The notes beneath the pieces are model-generated. The model searched no databases and was not told the origin of the DNA. It worked only from the letters and a program-made list of their open reading frames with translations. DNA of 64,000 nt, taken from NCBI RefSeq assembly GCF_003254395.2, contig NC_037642.1, positions 5,327,903-5,391,902 of the forward strand. The letters are read 5' to 3'. The translations under genes and the position numbers were made by a program. The DNA comes from Apis mellifera (Eukaryota; Arthropoda; Insecta; Hymenoptera; Apidae). This document shows, one piece after another, positions 28,201 to 40,305 of the stretch. Each line of letters starts with the position of its first letter. The first letter of the stretch is position 1.

Positions 28201-31200
28201 GAATGAGATAAGTACAGAAAAAATGTAAGTTTTAAAAATAAAGAATTTTCCTTTACCATTCTTTCGTACGAAGATACGATTCTTCCTGTTCATTATTTAT
28301 TTAAGAAAAGTTTTCAACCAACCCTCGTCTATTTATGCGCAACTCGATTCTAAGGGGCTAAAATAAAAGTTGTTGAACACAAAAGTGTCACTTATTTATT
28401 AAATCCATTAGATGAGAAGTAGATAAGTTTAGATGATACGGGTCACTTTTGTCCCTATATCATCTATCATGTTTCACCATATTCCAAGGGTCAAGCGAAT
28501 ATACCACTATACTTGTTCGTCCTCGTCCATTCATTGGCATCTTGGCAATTGCGAAACTTTGCAGAATTGATTGAACTACATTTTGAAATTAAGCATCTGT
28601 TAGTGGAATTAATTCACTCTAAGTTATCAAAGTTGTTCTATGTTGTTCACAATGGAATGTGAAATTGATATACAATTTCGCAAAAGTCCATTTCAAAGGA
28701 AAATTTTCGAAAATGAAATTTTCATATTCGTTATTAATTAATATAATAGATTGGATTAAATTTCGTTTGATAAATTTTTAATGTTTAAATTTTAAAAAAG
28801 TTTAAACAAACTTATTATTAATTAGGAAAACTAAGCAGAAGTTTGTAAAAGCGAACATGAATAATTTAGTATAATTAATGGCTTCTCGATATTATTGATA
28901 ATTAATAATCACGTTTCCGGATAAACATTATTAAGAAAATAAATTATCATAAAATCCACATGGAAAACTCGTTGATTTTAATTTTACAAAAATCTGATAG
29001 GCTGTTGTTTCAATTATTTAATTGAAACGTACGTTGTTCATGTTCGTATTTTTACTTGTTGAATTTAAAAAAAAAAAAAAGTAATTCAAACATATCATTA
29101 AACTAATGAAAAGAGATAATGCTTCGTGTATATAAAGTAACACGAAGCACGAACGAAGATAATTTTAAACTCTCGAATCTTACATTTTCAAAATAATTAC
29201 AAAACTCGTGTCGTACAAAACGTCATTTATCACAACGCTTGATAATTAACTTAATAATTAATACGTACTTTTTTTTTTTTACTGGATATTTAATTTCAAC
29301 AAACTCGTGCATTAAGCTCCCCTGCAAACGAGAACGATCCCCCACCACGTGTATCTATTTATTTACGTGTAATATAACAATCATAAATTACTTTGTATCT
29401 ACTTGTATCGCATACAACAATCGTATGAATTATAAAGCCTCTAACGAATAAATATAGATACTTATCGAGAGTAAGGTAGAATACACTTTGTAAGAGCTTA
29501 TTTAAAATGCGGGAGGAATACAAACAGATCCTAATGATACCAGGCCCTTCCCCCCCTTCTCTTATGATATCCCCCTTATCAGATCATTTTGCATTCTAAT
29601 TTGTCTAGCTTGTCTACTTTCGAACTTGTCGTGCAAGTTTCAGTGTCACGAGTAAGTTCGCCTCGAGAGGCTTCAATCCATCCGTAATATCGTTGTTTTT
29701 TTTCCCCCTCGGATATTTTCCACGTTTCCTCTTCGATCGACCACGTTCGAGTTTATATGTAACAAGTGGTAATTCTCGTTTGCAGCGAGAAGGAAGATGT
29801 GTAAGTTTCTTTTTTTTTCTCTCCTCTCTCCGTTTTATCTTTTTCATCCTTCCTTTCGCTTTTTTTTGAACGAGAAAAAGTGAAAACTAAATTAAGAGAA
29901 AAAGCGTTCTTTCGTTACTACTCCTATTATTTATATTCCCCTTGCTATATCATAATCAGAAAAGTTCCAATTAATTGTTGTTAAAATTGTTTAACACGAT
30001 CATGTTTAATCAGCTTTAAAGCTTTCTTCAATTTTAAATTCGATAATTAGAAATAAATAATATTTGACAACAATATTTAATAATTTATCGTAACTCGATA
30101 TCGTGCAAAAGGCGATTAAAAGTTCGCCTCGTGTTCTGTACGTGGTATATTGCGAAGTATTATTCATAAGGCATCCTCTTCAACAGACCCAGAATTTCGA
30201 ATTCCTATTCACTAATAAACAGCCACAAAGTTCACCAAATTTATCTTCGTTTATTTTGCATGAATTCCAACCTCTTAATATACGTATATTTAATGTCATT
30301 CCGTTTGTGAATTATAATTGGGCGATTAATCATCATAAAATTGGACGTCGTCTCGATGATTATTTTTCAAATCCTCTATGAGCATCATAACAACATTTCA
30401 CGGACCGATGAAAACTCGATTAAATTCCGATGCTTTTCCACCTTAATGGTACGCCTAAATGATACCGCTTTGGATTCGAATCGTTCCTGGAATGATTCGA
30501 TTGGAATTATTCCTGCCGTGAGGTGCATATCGGTGCCGGTATTTGATCGCTTGTCCTATATTGTTTTCGTTTCAACGCTCGTCAAACTTTAAAACTCAAA
30601 AGTTGGAAACCAGAAATATTATCGGTCGTATTCGATGAATGTGTTCCGCTATTTTATCCAATATCTAATGACGTTATGTTAATCCCAATTATGGCCCTTA
30701 ATAAATAAATCACGAATTTATGGTTTTCGAAGTGTCCTCGTAATTATTTTTTGTAAATTAAAGTCATTGAAGAAATATTAAAAAAGTCCAATAATCCATA
30801 GACTTATCTGACACTCGAAATTATAAATCATATCGAAAAAAGAAAACAAACTCTTATTTACTTTGCAAAAAAAATTGAATTATATGTATGTCCTTCTTGA
30901 AACTAATCAATTTTTGTGCAAAATTGTTTTGATATAATTACACAATTTTGGAAATATATTTCTTCTATATTCGTTTAAGTGTCATATAATTTTCACGAGA
31001 AGATTTTTAATATTTTCATTTCCCAATTTTATATCTGATTCCTATCAAATTATAAAACTTTGGGAAATATTCTATTGTACACGATGTACGATTTTAAACA
31101 ATTTCCTGTCCTTATCCAATCTGCATAAATTCCTCTTATAAATAATCGATAGAAGTCAACGTGGTGTTATTAATGGAAACCGATGTCTCTTGATAGGGAA

Positions 31201-34200
31201 CGTCTAGATACCATCAGGTTCACCTTCATTAGAGCTTCTTTGAAGAATATAAAGTTTCCGTACTGTCATTATTACCATGCAGCCAGCTCAAAATCTTTGA
31301 TCTAGAATTCCTAAAGTAATTACGTTGCTCTCGATTTTACATGACGAAGATGTGTAAACAGAGGAAACGGAGGAATTGATAGGATCCAAATAAATTACAT
31401 TTCACGCGATTTCAATTATAATTTATCACGTATCCTTGGCCCGATTCTTCGTTCTTTCTGAATTTTAAATTGTAATATTTCGTTTGAAGATAAAATATAA
31501 ACGTGTAATTTGATCTTGAAGGAAAGAGAAAATAATTATTGAAAAGCTTAAAGTGATCAAATTCGTGATGAAATAGAAGTTAAATTGATTCAGAATATCC
31601 ATTTTGGCGAAGCGATGATTACATTTACTGCACTTAATTTATTGATTTTCATTCGATAAATGCTGATAACAATTTTAATACGAATTTCGACCAATTAATA
31701 ATATTCGTTTGATAGAATAATAATTATCGAACAATCTCTCTCTTTCTCTTTCTTTCTCTACTTAAAATTATTGATATTACGACATTAATGATTCACGTTT
31801 ATTATTACGATCTTATCGTAAAGGATAAATTTTAGTTAAAAAAAAAAAAGATTTATTCGAAATCAGAGAATGGGATTATTTCTTGTTGTCGACGAAAAAG
31901 AAAAGTTCGTATTTCTTTCTTAGAAGTTTTTTTCACACAAGAGAGACGTCGAGAGAGATAATATAAGAACGTTCTTTCTTTCCAACACCCTGTCAACTTG
32001 GTGAAAAATTGTACCATGGATATTGGCTGTTTCATAAATTCTAATGTTAACGAAGTGCGGGAGCGTGTATTTGATTCACTTATAAAAAGAATACGACGTT
32101 TGCCCAGGGATATGATGCACTTTCAAGGTGAACAAATTATACTGTAAAATAGGGAAGAAACAAAGTTTCTTCGAGTAAGAAGCGAAATTCAAAACTTTCC
32201 TGAATTTTGTATTAATTATCCTTGAGAAACTTATTTATTATTGCGTTGTATTCTGGATTATACTAACATTTATATACACTTATGTAATGCATCATGTACG
32301 TATAAGAATTATTTATAACTCGAAGAAAAATTAATATTAAATTGTTAAAAAATTAAGAATTTATTACAATGGAAATCAAAGATTGTGCTTGTTTAAGCAT
32401 TATGTTTAAAAAGCATCTTGTTTGTCTCTATGTATGAATAAAAATAATTTTTTTCATAGTTATATATTATTTTAATCAAAATGATACCAGAGAACAGAAT
32501 ATGGAAAAATTCTTTAATGATATAAAATGGATCGTTTGATACGAGAGAATCGTAAAAATATTCATTTCTTTCATTTTACATTGCGAAAAGATATGTCTTT
32601 ATGTTTCAAAAATTTATAAAATCGAATTTACTTGGATTTTTGGAGAATCAACCATGTAATCGCATACAAATTATCAGAATAGAAATAGAAAGAAATCGTC
32701 TCTGGCTTCACCTTCACTGCTCCAACAAGATATTTACTTTTTATTACATCCCTACCGCGAATACTGCTCTTCCTATCTCCCTTTTATTAGCGGTATTTTC
32801 TTTTTATCGTTACATTTAGTACCTTTAGTACGCTGTTTCTTTTTATCGCAAAATTGGATTTTACTTAAAATTTTCCTCTCTATCGTGCAAGAGATAAATC
32901 TGGTGGAACAACGAGATAGGTTGAACCGACACCGGACACTGTATTTCACTTTGATCAATCTTTCAAGATTGAAAATAATTCTTTTTTTTTTTTTTCTTTT
33001 CAGAAGCCGAAATGTAAAGATATTCGCCTATCTCCCACGTTTCTTAAAGGACTTTGCATCAATCCTTGTTCCCATAAGTTCTCGACTGAGAGCTAATTTT
33101 CCAGCATAAAACCTTGAAAGTTAGGTGAAATGTCTATAAGGGGAGAGAAGACACCGATCTTCCAAGCAATATACTTATCGAAGTTACGATTAACAAGCTT
33201 TCACTTTTTTTTAGCGAAAAGTCTACTGTAATCCTTACTGTTCGCGAGTAAAAAAAAAGGATTTTTTTTTCTTCTTCTTCTTCTCAACAACAACAAACAG
33301 AACAAGCAAAACTGAAATAATTTTTTACTTGGAAAGTAATTACAAGTTTTATTCGTCCTTTGTTGCGTCATCTCATCCCGTCCGTTGAATAAAACAAAAG
33401 TTTTATCGCAATCATAAGTAAATTACAACTTTTATTTCTTTACCGAGTCTTCGTCTCGATGTTTATCGTTTGCAAATAAATCTCTTGAAGGGAAAAAAAA
33501 AATTATTTTTTTTCTCCAGCTTTGATTAAAACGATATTGGAAAAATATTTAACAGGAAGGGATAAAAATTATGCAAAGTATAAAACTTGTGGAAAAATTA
33601 TAATACGTTAGATGAGATTCTTTTTTAGAAATACGATTTCTCTTTCTTTCAAAGTAATCCACTTTACTTCCTGTTCTAATTAATTCTAAACAAATTGTGG
33701 AAAGAGGATTATCGCCTTGGAAAGAATATTACAACGATTATCGAATTAATTGTAACAAAATTATGACAAAACATTTCGTTCAAATTTGAGACACAAATCT
33801 TTGAATAATCAAACAAAAATCGAACAAATATCGATAAAATAAATTAAAAGAAATAAGTTTAAAATAGAGAACGAAAATATAGTTCCAATTTTTCCAATTT
33901 CATTCGCCTGTGCAAATGCATTGAAGATGTTGAACAAAAAAAAAATAGATTACCAAATACAAACTGGAATGCGTGAAAAGCGGATTTTTCAATTAACGAT
34001 TTTTCGTTGAAACGTTGCTTAAAGTTGCTTAAACTCGACAAACTAATTTGGGATTCGTAATCGCACCTAATTTATTAGATCGAGAGAATTAACTCGGTCT
34101 CCAGGAATTTCAAACTTTGTTCAATTGGCTTTTGTCGTTCCTCCTAATCCTGGATTCGACAGATTTTGGCGCGACAGATATTTTTCACACGACCCTAAAA

Positions 34201-34784
34201 CCTGCATTACTTTGAAAATCAATCAAAGCAAACTGATCAAAAATTCGAGAATTCTTCGATAATTTAAAATTAAAAGGAAACTTTAATTGATCTAATTTTC
34301 AATCTAAGAATGGAACAAAATTTATTCTGAATATAATGAATGCGATTTAAAATAAGGAAATCGATATTGTTATTAATAAAATTTTTAAATAAATCCTCTT
34401 GCATGAAGTAATAAAAAAAATTCAATAATGAAGTAAGTAGATGAAATTTAAGAAAATTTTATCCTATCGTTTGATCCTAAATATATTATCACACTAAAAA
34501 AGTATCCTATAAAATATCCTATAAAATACAAAATACGAATAATAAACGAATATTATTCTATAAAATTCTTTCATCCGTATCGCGCAACAAGCATACATAA
34601 CAAAATAAGAAACAATAAGAAAGAATACACGATACGATAATAAAATTTCCAACCAATCGAATCTCCACCTACGCATCGAAGAATCGAAAAACTTTCGAGA
34701 TTCCTTCGAACGAATGCTACCACGAATAAATCCAATTCTGTTCGCAGGACGTGACTCGTGGGGGACATCGATTCTTTCAAAGAG
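28201..34784. other. Gene-poor AT-rich DNA upstream of the first ionotropic receptor
   Basis: I see no supportable gene. Open frames are short (under 95 codons) and show no family resemblance. CT-rich and A-rich runs are common (29810-29880, 31735-31760, 32985-33000). The last few hundred bases before 34785 should contain the promoter of the plus-strand ionotropic receptor, but no clear TATA box or initiator stands out. Confidence 0.5.
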
Positions 34785-37700
34785 ATGTCCAAGCTGCTTC
34801 TCGCGACGCTGCTCCATCTAACCATCCTCTTTCGCGTCGCCTGCAAATTATCCGAATCTGACGAATCAACGGACAGCTATTCCAACCTGTACCCTTTCCT
34901 GGAAAAATGGGCGAGGACCAGCCACACGAAGACGCTGACCGTGGTGTTCGACGATTACGACTTGGAACGTCACCCGTTCGACCCCATCCCAGCTGGGATG
35001 CTGATCGATCTGAACGTGTCCACCAAACTGGTTACCTTGAAGCATATAATATCTCTCAAACACAAGGACAGAAGGCGTGATTATCGAACGATAGAAGCTG
35101 AAAACTGCGTGTTGCTCCTGTTCTCGGACGTGGACCATCTGAAAGATATCCTCAGCTCTCCCCACTTGATCTCGTTCTGGCATCCGGAGAATTTCTACAT
35201 ACTTCGTGAACAAGGTGGATCATCGGTCAGCTTGTTCGAGCGGGAACGATTCTGCCAGTGGGCGTTCGAGAGGCTTTGGAGGGTGAGGAGGGTGTACAAG
35301 CTGCTTCTGTTCACCGGCGATAAAGTGATCCGATACGATCCTTTCGATTACAACAGGCTTCGCGCCAGGTATCGCGTTGGTGGCCGAGATTGCGACTGGT
35401 ATTGCGATAAATCGAGCGAGGAGGCTGGTTTCCTGTTGATCAACAGGCCGAATATAACCGACGTTTCCGATTTTTTCGAGGAGGAGATGATCGACTTCAA
35501 GCGATACCCGTTGAAAATATCCATCTTCGAGACGAGCACGATCTCCGTTAAGGACGGGCGTTATTTCGGTCTGGATTTCAAGTATCTCGACGAGGTTTGC
35601 AAAATGATGAACGTGACCCGTTCCCTGATCAAGTCGAAGGATAGATTCGGTTGGGAGGAGAACGGCACGTTCTTCGGTACAATTGGACACTTGGTGTATG
35701 GTTTCGCGGACGTTTCCTTCAATCAATTCTTCGTCAAGGATTACCTGACCAGACAGGTTGAGTTCACCGTGTCAATTACCAGTGACAAATTGTGCGTTCT
35801 TGTACCGAAAGCCGCGCCCCTGCCCGATTATCTCGTGATAGTGAAGATCTTCACGGGGAGGGCGTGGTTGCTCGTGTTCGCCGCCCATTTCGTGATCGCC
35901 ATGATTTACACGGTGTTGAAGATCGAGAAGTATCGAAATATGCTGGAGGCTGTGAGGAAAAGCGGGCAGGCGTTTTTCTGCTGCGAATATATTCCCGACT
36001 CGTATTTTCTCGAGGATCGGAACGGTGTCGTGTTCAACGTTGTTCGGGAAGAAACGGGCGAGGAAGACGACGAGCGAGCGAGCTATGATGGAAATACCAG
36101 GTACGTATAACATAATACCAGGTTTTTGCCTTTGAAAGATTTCATCAGAGCGAAAGAAAGAAAAAAAGGAAAAAAAATCATGACGGATTATCGAGTCGAG
36201 TTTTGAGAGGAGGAGAAATATTTTATTTGCGTAACAGCGAGCCATTGTTTGAATATAAAATATGGGTTTACAGAAAGTATGTAGAAGAGAAATATATGAT
36301 GGAATTAGTACGAATAGAAAATGGATCGAGCTTTCATCGTGGAAATTTGAATATTTAAAATTCGTAGAATTTTCTTATTAAATCTTTATGATATTTAATT
36401 TTTCTATTTTAACTCTAGCTTTTATTTTCGATAAGATTTTCACTTAAATGTTCCTTTATTTTTATCTCTCTTCTACTTTCATACATTTTCGCGAATCTTT
36501 GCACAACGAGTACAAGAATCGTTTATTCCAGGAAGTATCCTCGTTTTGCTAACAACTTTTTCCTGTTCGATGGATCAGAAAACGTCCGATCTACGGCATC
36601 CAAAACGGAGAGAAACGACTCGAAACGATTCTATCGAGCCTATTTGTCCCTTCTCATAACGCTGGCGCGGTATTTAATGAAGGTGATATTTCAGCTTATG
36701 CAACCCTTTAAATTGGGCCAACCATGGTTCCCGGAGAGATTGTTGCTGATATGCAGTCTACTTCTCAGTTTGATCCTCAATGGAATAATCACATCTCAAC
36801 TCGCATCCAGTTTCAGCAAACGAATGTACTACGAAGACATTAACACGTTGGAACAGTTGGAGAAAAGCGGTTCTTATTACGCATCTCATCATTATTTCTT
36901 TTTCTTTCTTTTTTTTTTTTTTTTTTTTCGTAGGTGGAACTTTTATTCCTTCTCTCGTTTAATTTAATTTCAGGGATAACGATTTTAACCGACGCCAAAG
37001 ATATCATAAGCGACGCTTTCACCGATGTATCATCGCCGTTGATCAAACGGCTTCACGAGAGATTGGAATACGCGAACAGATCTGAAGTTCACAGAAGATT
37101 ATTCGAGGTAAAGGATGCTGGCTACCTTCACCGGATCGCAACACTTCCGTTGAAATACGACGAATATCAGAGGAATTCGTTGCACATCGTCAAAGAGTGT
37201 CCAAAGGATTACATCATAGCCAATGTGATGAAGAAAGGTAATAAAATTATCCATAACTCTATACAATTGATTGCTTTACACTTTCAAACACGACCAATTT
37301 ATTTTTATCTCTTCACTGACAACCTAATTTTATTTGATATGTATAATTGTTTTCTTCCACTTTTAACCGAATTATTACTCGAATCCTCGTTTCATCACAT
37401 TCTATTATTTTGTCAAATCTTTAAAAATGCACAGAATCCAACTAGGTATTTTCTTTATAAAATATCAAACATTTTTTCGCCTTCAGAATTTAATCGATAA
37501 CGTGTCTAAAATTACTTTTGTTATATATATATGTTCCTTTTATTATTTGTTGCTACTCTTGCAAAATAAAAATATTGTTGTGAATTGGAAAATGCAATTT
37601 CAGGATCACCATTCGGAAGACGTATAAACACCATCCTTCTCAGGTTGAACAATGGTGGTTTCTATAAGATTTGGTACCAAGCCATGTACCAATCGTTAAA

Positions 37701-37848
37701 ACGGAAGGAGATGATGACGCTCGATGATTCGTCGATACATCGAAAGATCACGATACGACATTTGTTTATCCCTTTCGGGATATTGTACCTTGGACTGGCC
37801 ACCAGCGTAATCGTATTCATCTACGAATATCGGCAAAACAACGTCTGA
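34785..37848 (+). CDS. Divergent insect ionotropic receptor (IR), four coding exons, 720 aa
   Basis: This is a variant ionotropic glutamate-type receptor, a ligand-gated cation channel subunit expected in the membrane of chemosensory neurons. Exons: 34785-36100, 36532-36869, 36974-37237, 37604-37848; all phases agree. Met1 (ATG at 34785) opens a signal peptide (LLLATLLHLTILFRVAC). The ligand-binding S1 half contains PLKISIFETS, FGLDFKYLDEVCKMM and QVEFTVSITSDKLCVLVPKA. TM1 is about 358-378 and the pore-flanking helix about 508-530 (ILNGIITSQLASSF, the degenerate SYTANLAAF region). S2 has LEQLEKSGITILTD, and the last TM is about 693-713 before a short tail. The glutamate-binding residues of true iGluRs are not evident, as in tuning IRs. 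A candidate AATAAA lies near 38267. Exon 2 ends in a weak donor (GTTCTT). The subfamily cannot be named; expression and ligand are unknown. Confidence 0.9.
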
Positions 37849-39851
37849 CGTTGGTTAAGCTCGAAGGGTTTACGTTACGTTCGAAACGAATGTAAAAAGC
37901 GATAACTGAAGTGGAAATCGTTGTATCTCCAACGTGTCATTCCTTTGCCCTTTTCGCAAACAAAGGGTGAAGTAAATGGAACGTGAAAATTTGAAAAAAA
38001 AAAAAACGCGTCATATTTTCTTGCCTTTTAAGAAAATATATATGATGAGAAACGAAATTGTTCTCGATATATTATCTTTTGACGAACAATTTTTATCACC
38101 TTCGTTCTTCAATTTTTCAATGATCTTAAAAATGTAGAAATCTTATAATTATCTTAGAAATATAACAATTTTATATCAATTCGATTTTTATATATGATAA
38201 CATTTATCATGCGAATATGATTGAACGAAATTTTGTTATATTTACATACGGTGAAAATTTTGATTGAAATAAATGATCAAATAATGAATCACGTAATGAT
38301 CATGTGTAATATTCGTTTTTAATTCGATCAATTTATAGAGAGGAACATTTTTCTCTTTGACGATTGTAAAATTGTGTAAATTAATTAATTTTTTAAATTT
38401 CTGTATACAGGGTTTATTCCGAATTTAACAAAAAAATCCAAAAGAAATTCCCCGATCGCGTTTCATTCATTATAAAAGCAGGAAATCGTTCCGAGAATTA
38501 CATCGGAATCGACTGGTCATCTCGTTCTACGTGGATTTTCACGATAATACATATTTATACATTTCCCCTGTGGAAATATCCTTTCCAGAAAATTAAACGA
38601 ATCATCCTTGTTCCACGCTGAATTTAATAAGCTCTGCATCTTTTGCCAGGGTAATATCATTTTTTTTTTCCTTTCCTTTATTATCCTGACACGTGAAGAG
38701 CTTCTATTTAAGAATTACAGATAAAGTTAAAAATTATTCTACTCAAAAGTTAATTTGAATCCCTCGATTCCTCGAAAGTTATTCCATCGAATAAGAGAGA
38801 GAGAAAGAAATTCGTTCGAAGTAATAATATCAAGTTTTGCGTAATTTTGCCTTGATCGCACAATAAACGGATTCCAGGAAACGTAAATCCCGTGTAAAAT
38901 TACTATTTATCCGGATCAATTAATGATTAACTACGTTATAAACTCTTAATACACTTAGATCCAACATTTAAGCTCGGTCTTTTTAGATTTTTAATTTTTC
39001 AAATTTTATAGCAACAATTTTTATACTTTGACGGATAAAAATATAATACCTTTTTTTCTCTCGCTCTGTAAATATTCACGAGCACTTTTAGATCGTTAAA
39101 AACTAAACGCAATCGATTTCAACGCCATCAACCTTCCCCTACGATCCGTTTTTTCTTTGCACAATTTTTCGGTGAAAAAGGAAACAGAGGAAAATCGTTC
39201 CCATGTGTACACATGTAAGAACGATAGATGCAAAAAGGTGTTGTTTCGGAAAATATTTTTTCACGAGAATATTTTTTTTTTTTACATATTAGGGTTCGTT
39301 ATGGAAACGATCGATCGTTTCGTCTGATTTTTATCTCTCGAGATTTTGAAAAAGAATGGAACATGTTCAACACGTCCATCGTGCGCGCATCGTAAATCTC
39401 AGTCGACAAGGTCCGTGTACGGTATATCGATTTTTTTTCCATACAATGCACAGAGTGTTTGGTTACATATGTTTAAAAACTTGAGACGCGATTCTTCAAA
39501 TATGTGACGTTATTCTTCAAAGTGAGATTCAACGAGAAGAGAAAAAGTTGAATTTTCGATTTTATCTTTTATTGACACAATTGAAAATCGACGAAAATAC
39601 TCCTGGACACGAACAAATCTCCACGAATGAACGAACGTAGGACACATCATGTGAATAGCAATCAGTGATCCTCAAATTCACTCAACTTGTTTCCTATATA
39701 AATATAAATTGTAGAAAATAAAGTTACAAAAAATGATTATATATATCCTCACAAACAATATTTTCTTCAAAAATAAACGTATCTATCGGATAATTTAAGT
39801 GTTTTAATCTGAAAACTCGATTAAACCTCGATTAAAATTACGAAAACTTTA
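37849..39851. other. 3' flank of the plus-strand IR and intergenic DNA
   Basis: No coding sequence is seen. It contains a possible polyadenylation signal for the IR (AATAAA near 38267) and otherwise AT-rich sequence with poly-T runs. Confidence 0.5.
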
Positions 39852-40305
39852 AACCGCTATAACTCCGAAGATAATGACTTTTAATCGACGAATCAAAGAC
39901 CGTTAGAAACGGGGAACCTTCCGCTTTAAAACCCTTTTTGATTTATCCCGATACGACTTTCGGTTGCCGAGATATCGTCGTGTAAAGGGAAGGGTAATTT
40001 TTAACCATTTACCATCTCCGTCCTTGTCGCTTACTCGGACCTCTCGCTCGCGCCTCGTCTCACTGACCTGTCCCAAATCGCAGACGAGCGACAGACGCGT
40101 TTCTTAGAAAGAACGCGTAGTACGTAATTCGAGGAAAAAATATAGGTCATTGGATCGTGGGCCCATTCATAATTTCTCAAGCGCTATAGAAATTATAAAT
40201 CCTTGTATCTCGGCAACCGATCGAGATATCGGGATGAAACAAAAAGCAATTTCAATGGCGTGGTTTCCTCCGTTTCCCGAGTAGATTTTGATCGACAAAT
40301 TTTCA
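39852..40305. mobile_element. Inverted-repeat (foldback/MITE-like) element between the two IRs
   Basis: Two arms in opposite orientation share ordered blocks. The left arm (about 39880-39975) has GAAACGGGG, CTTTTTGATTTATCCCGATA and TCGGTTGCCGAGATAT. The right arm (about 40201-40300), reverse-complemented, has GGAAACGGAGG, CTTTTTGTTTCATCCCGATA and TCGGTTGCCGAGATAC. The centre (40000-40140) is clearly GC-richer than its surroundings, with CTCGCTCGCGCCTCG. No open reading frame covers it. Its self-complementary, compact, non-coding form suggests a non-autonomous element or a structured transcript. Limits are approximate and no target-site duplication was identified. Confidence 0.6.

Noticed and set aside
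34758..34784. Start of the plus-strand IR at 34758
   Set aside because: That codon is GTG. The first ATG, at 34785, directly begins a good signal peptide.
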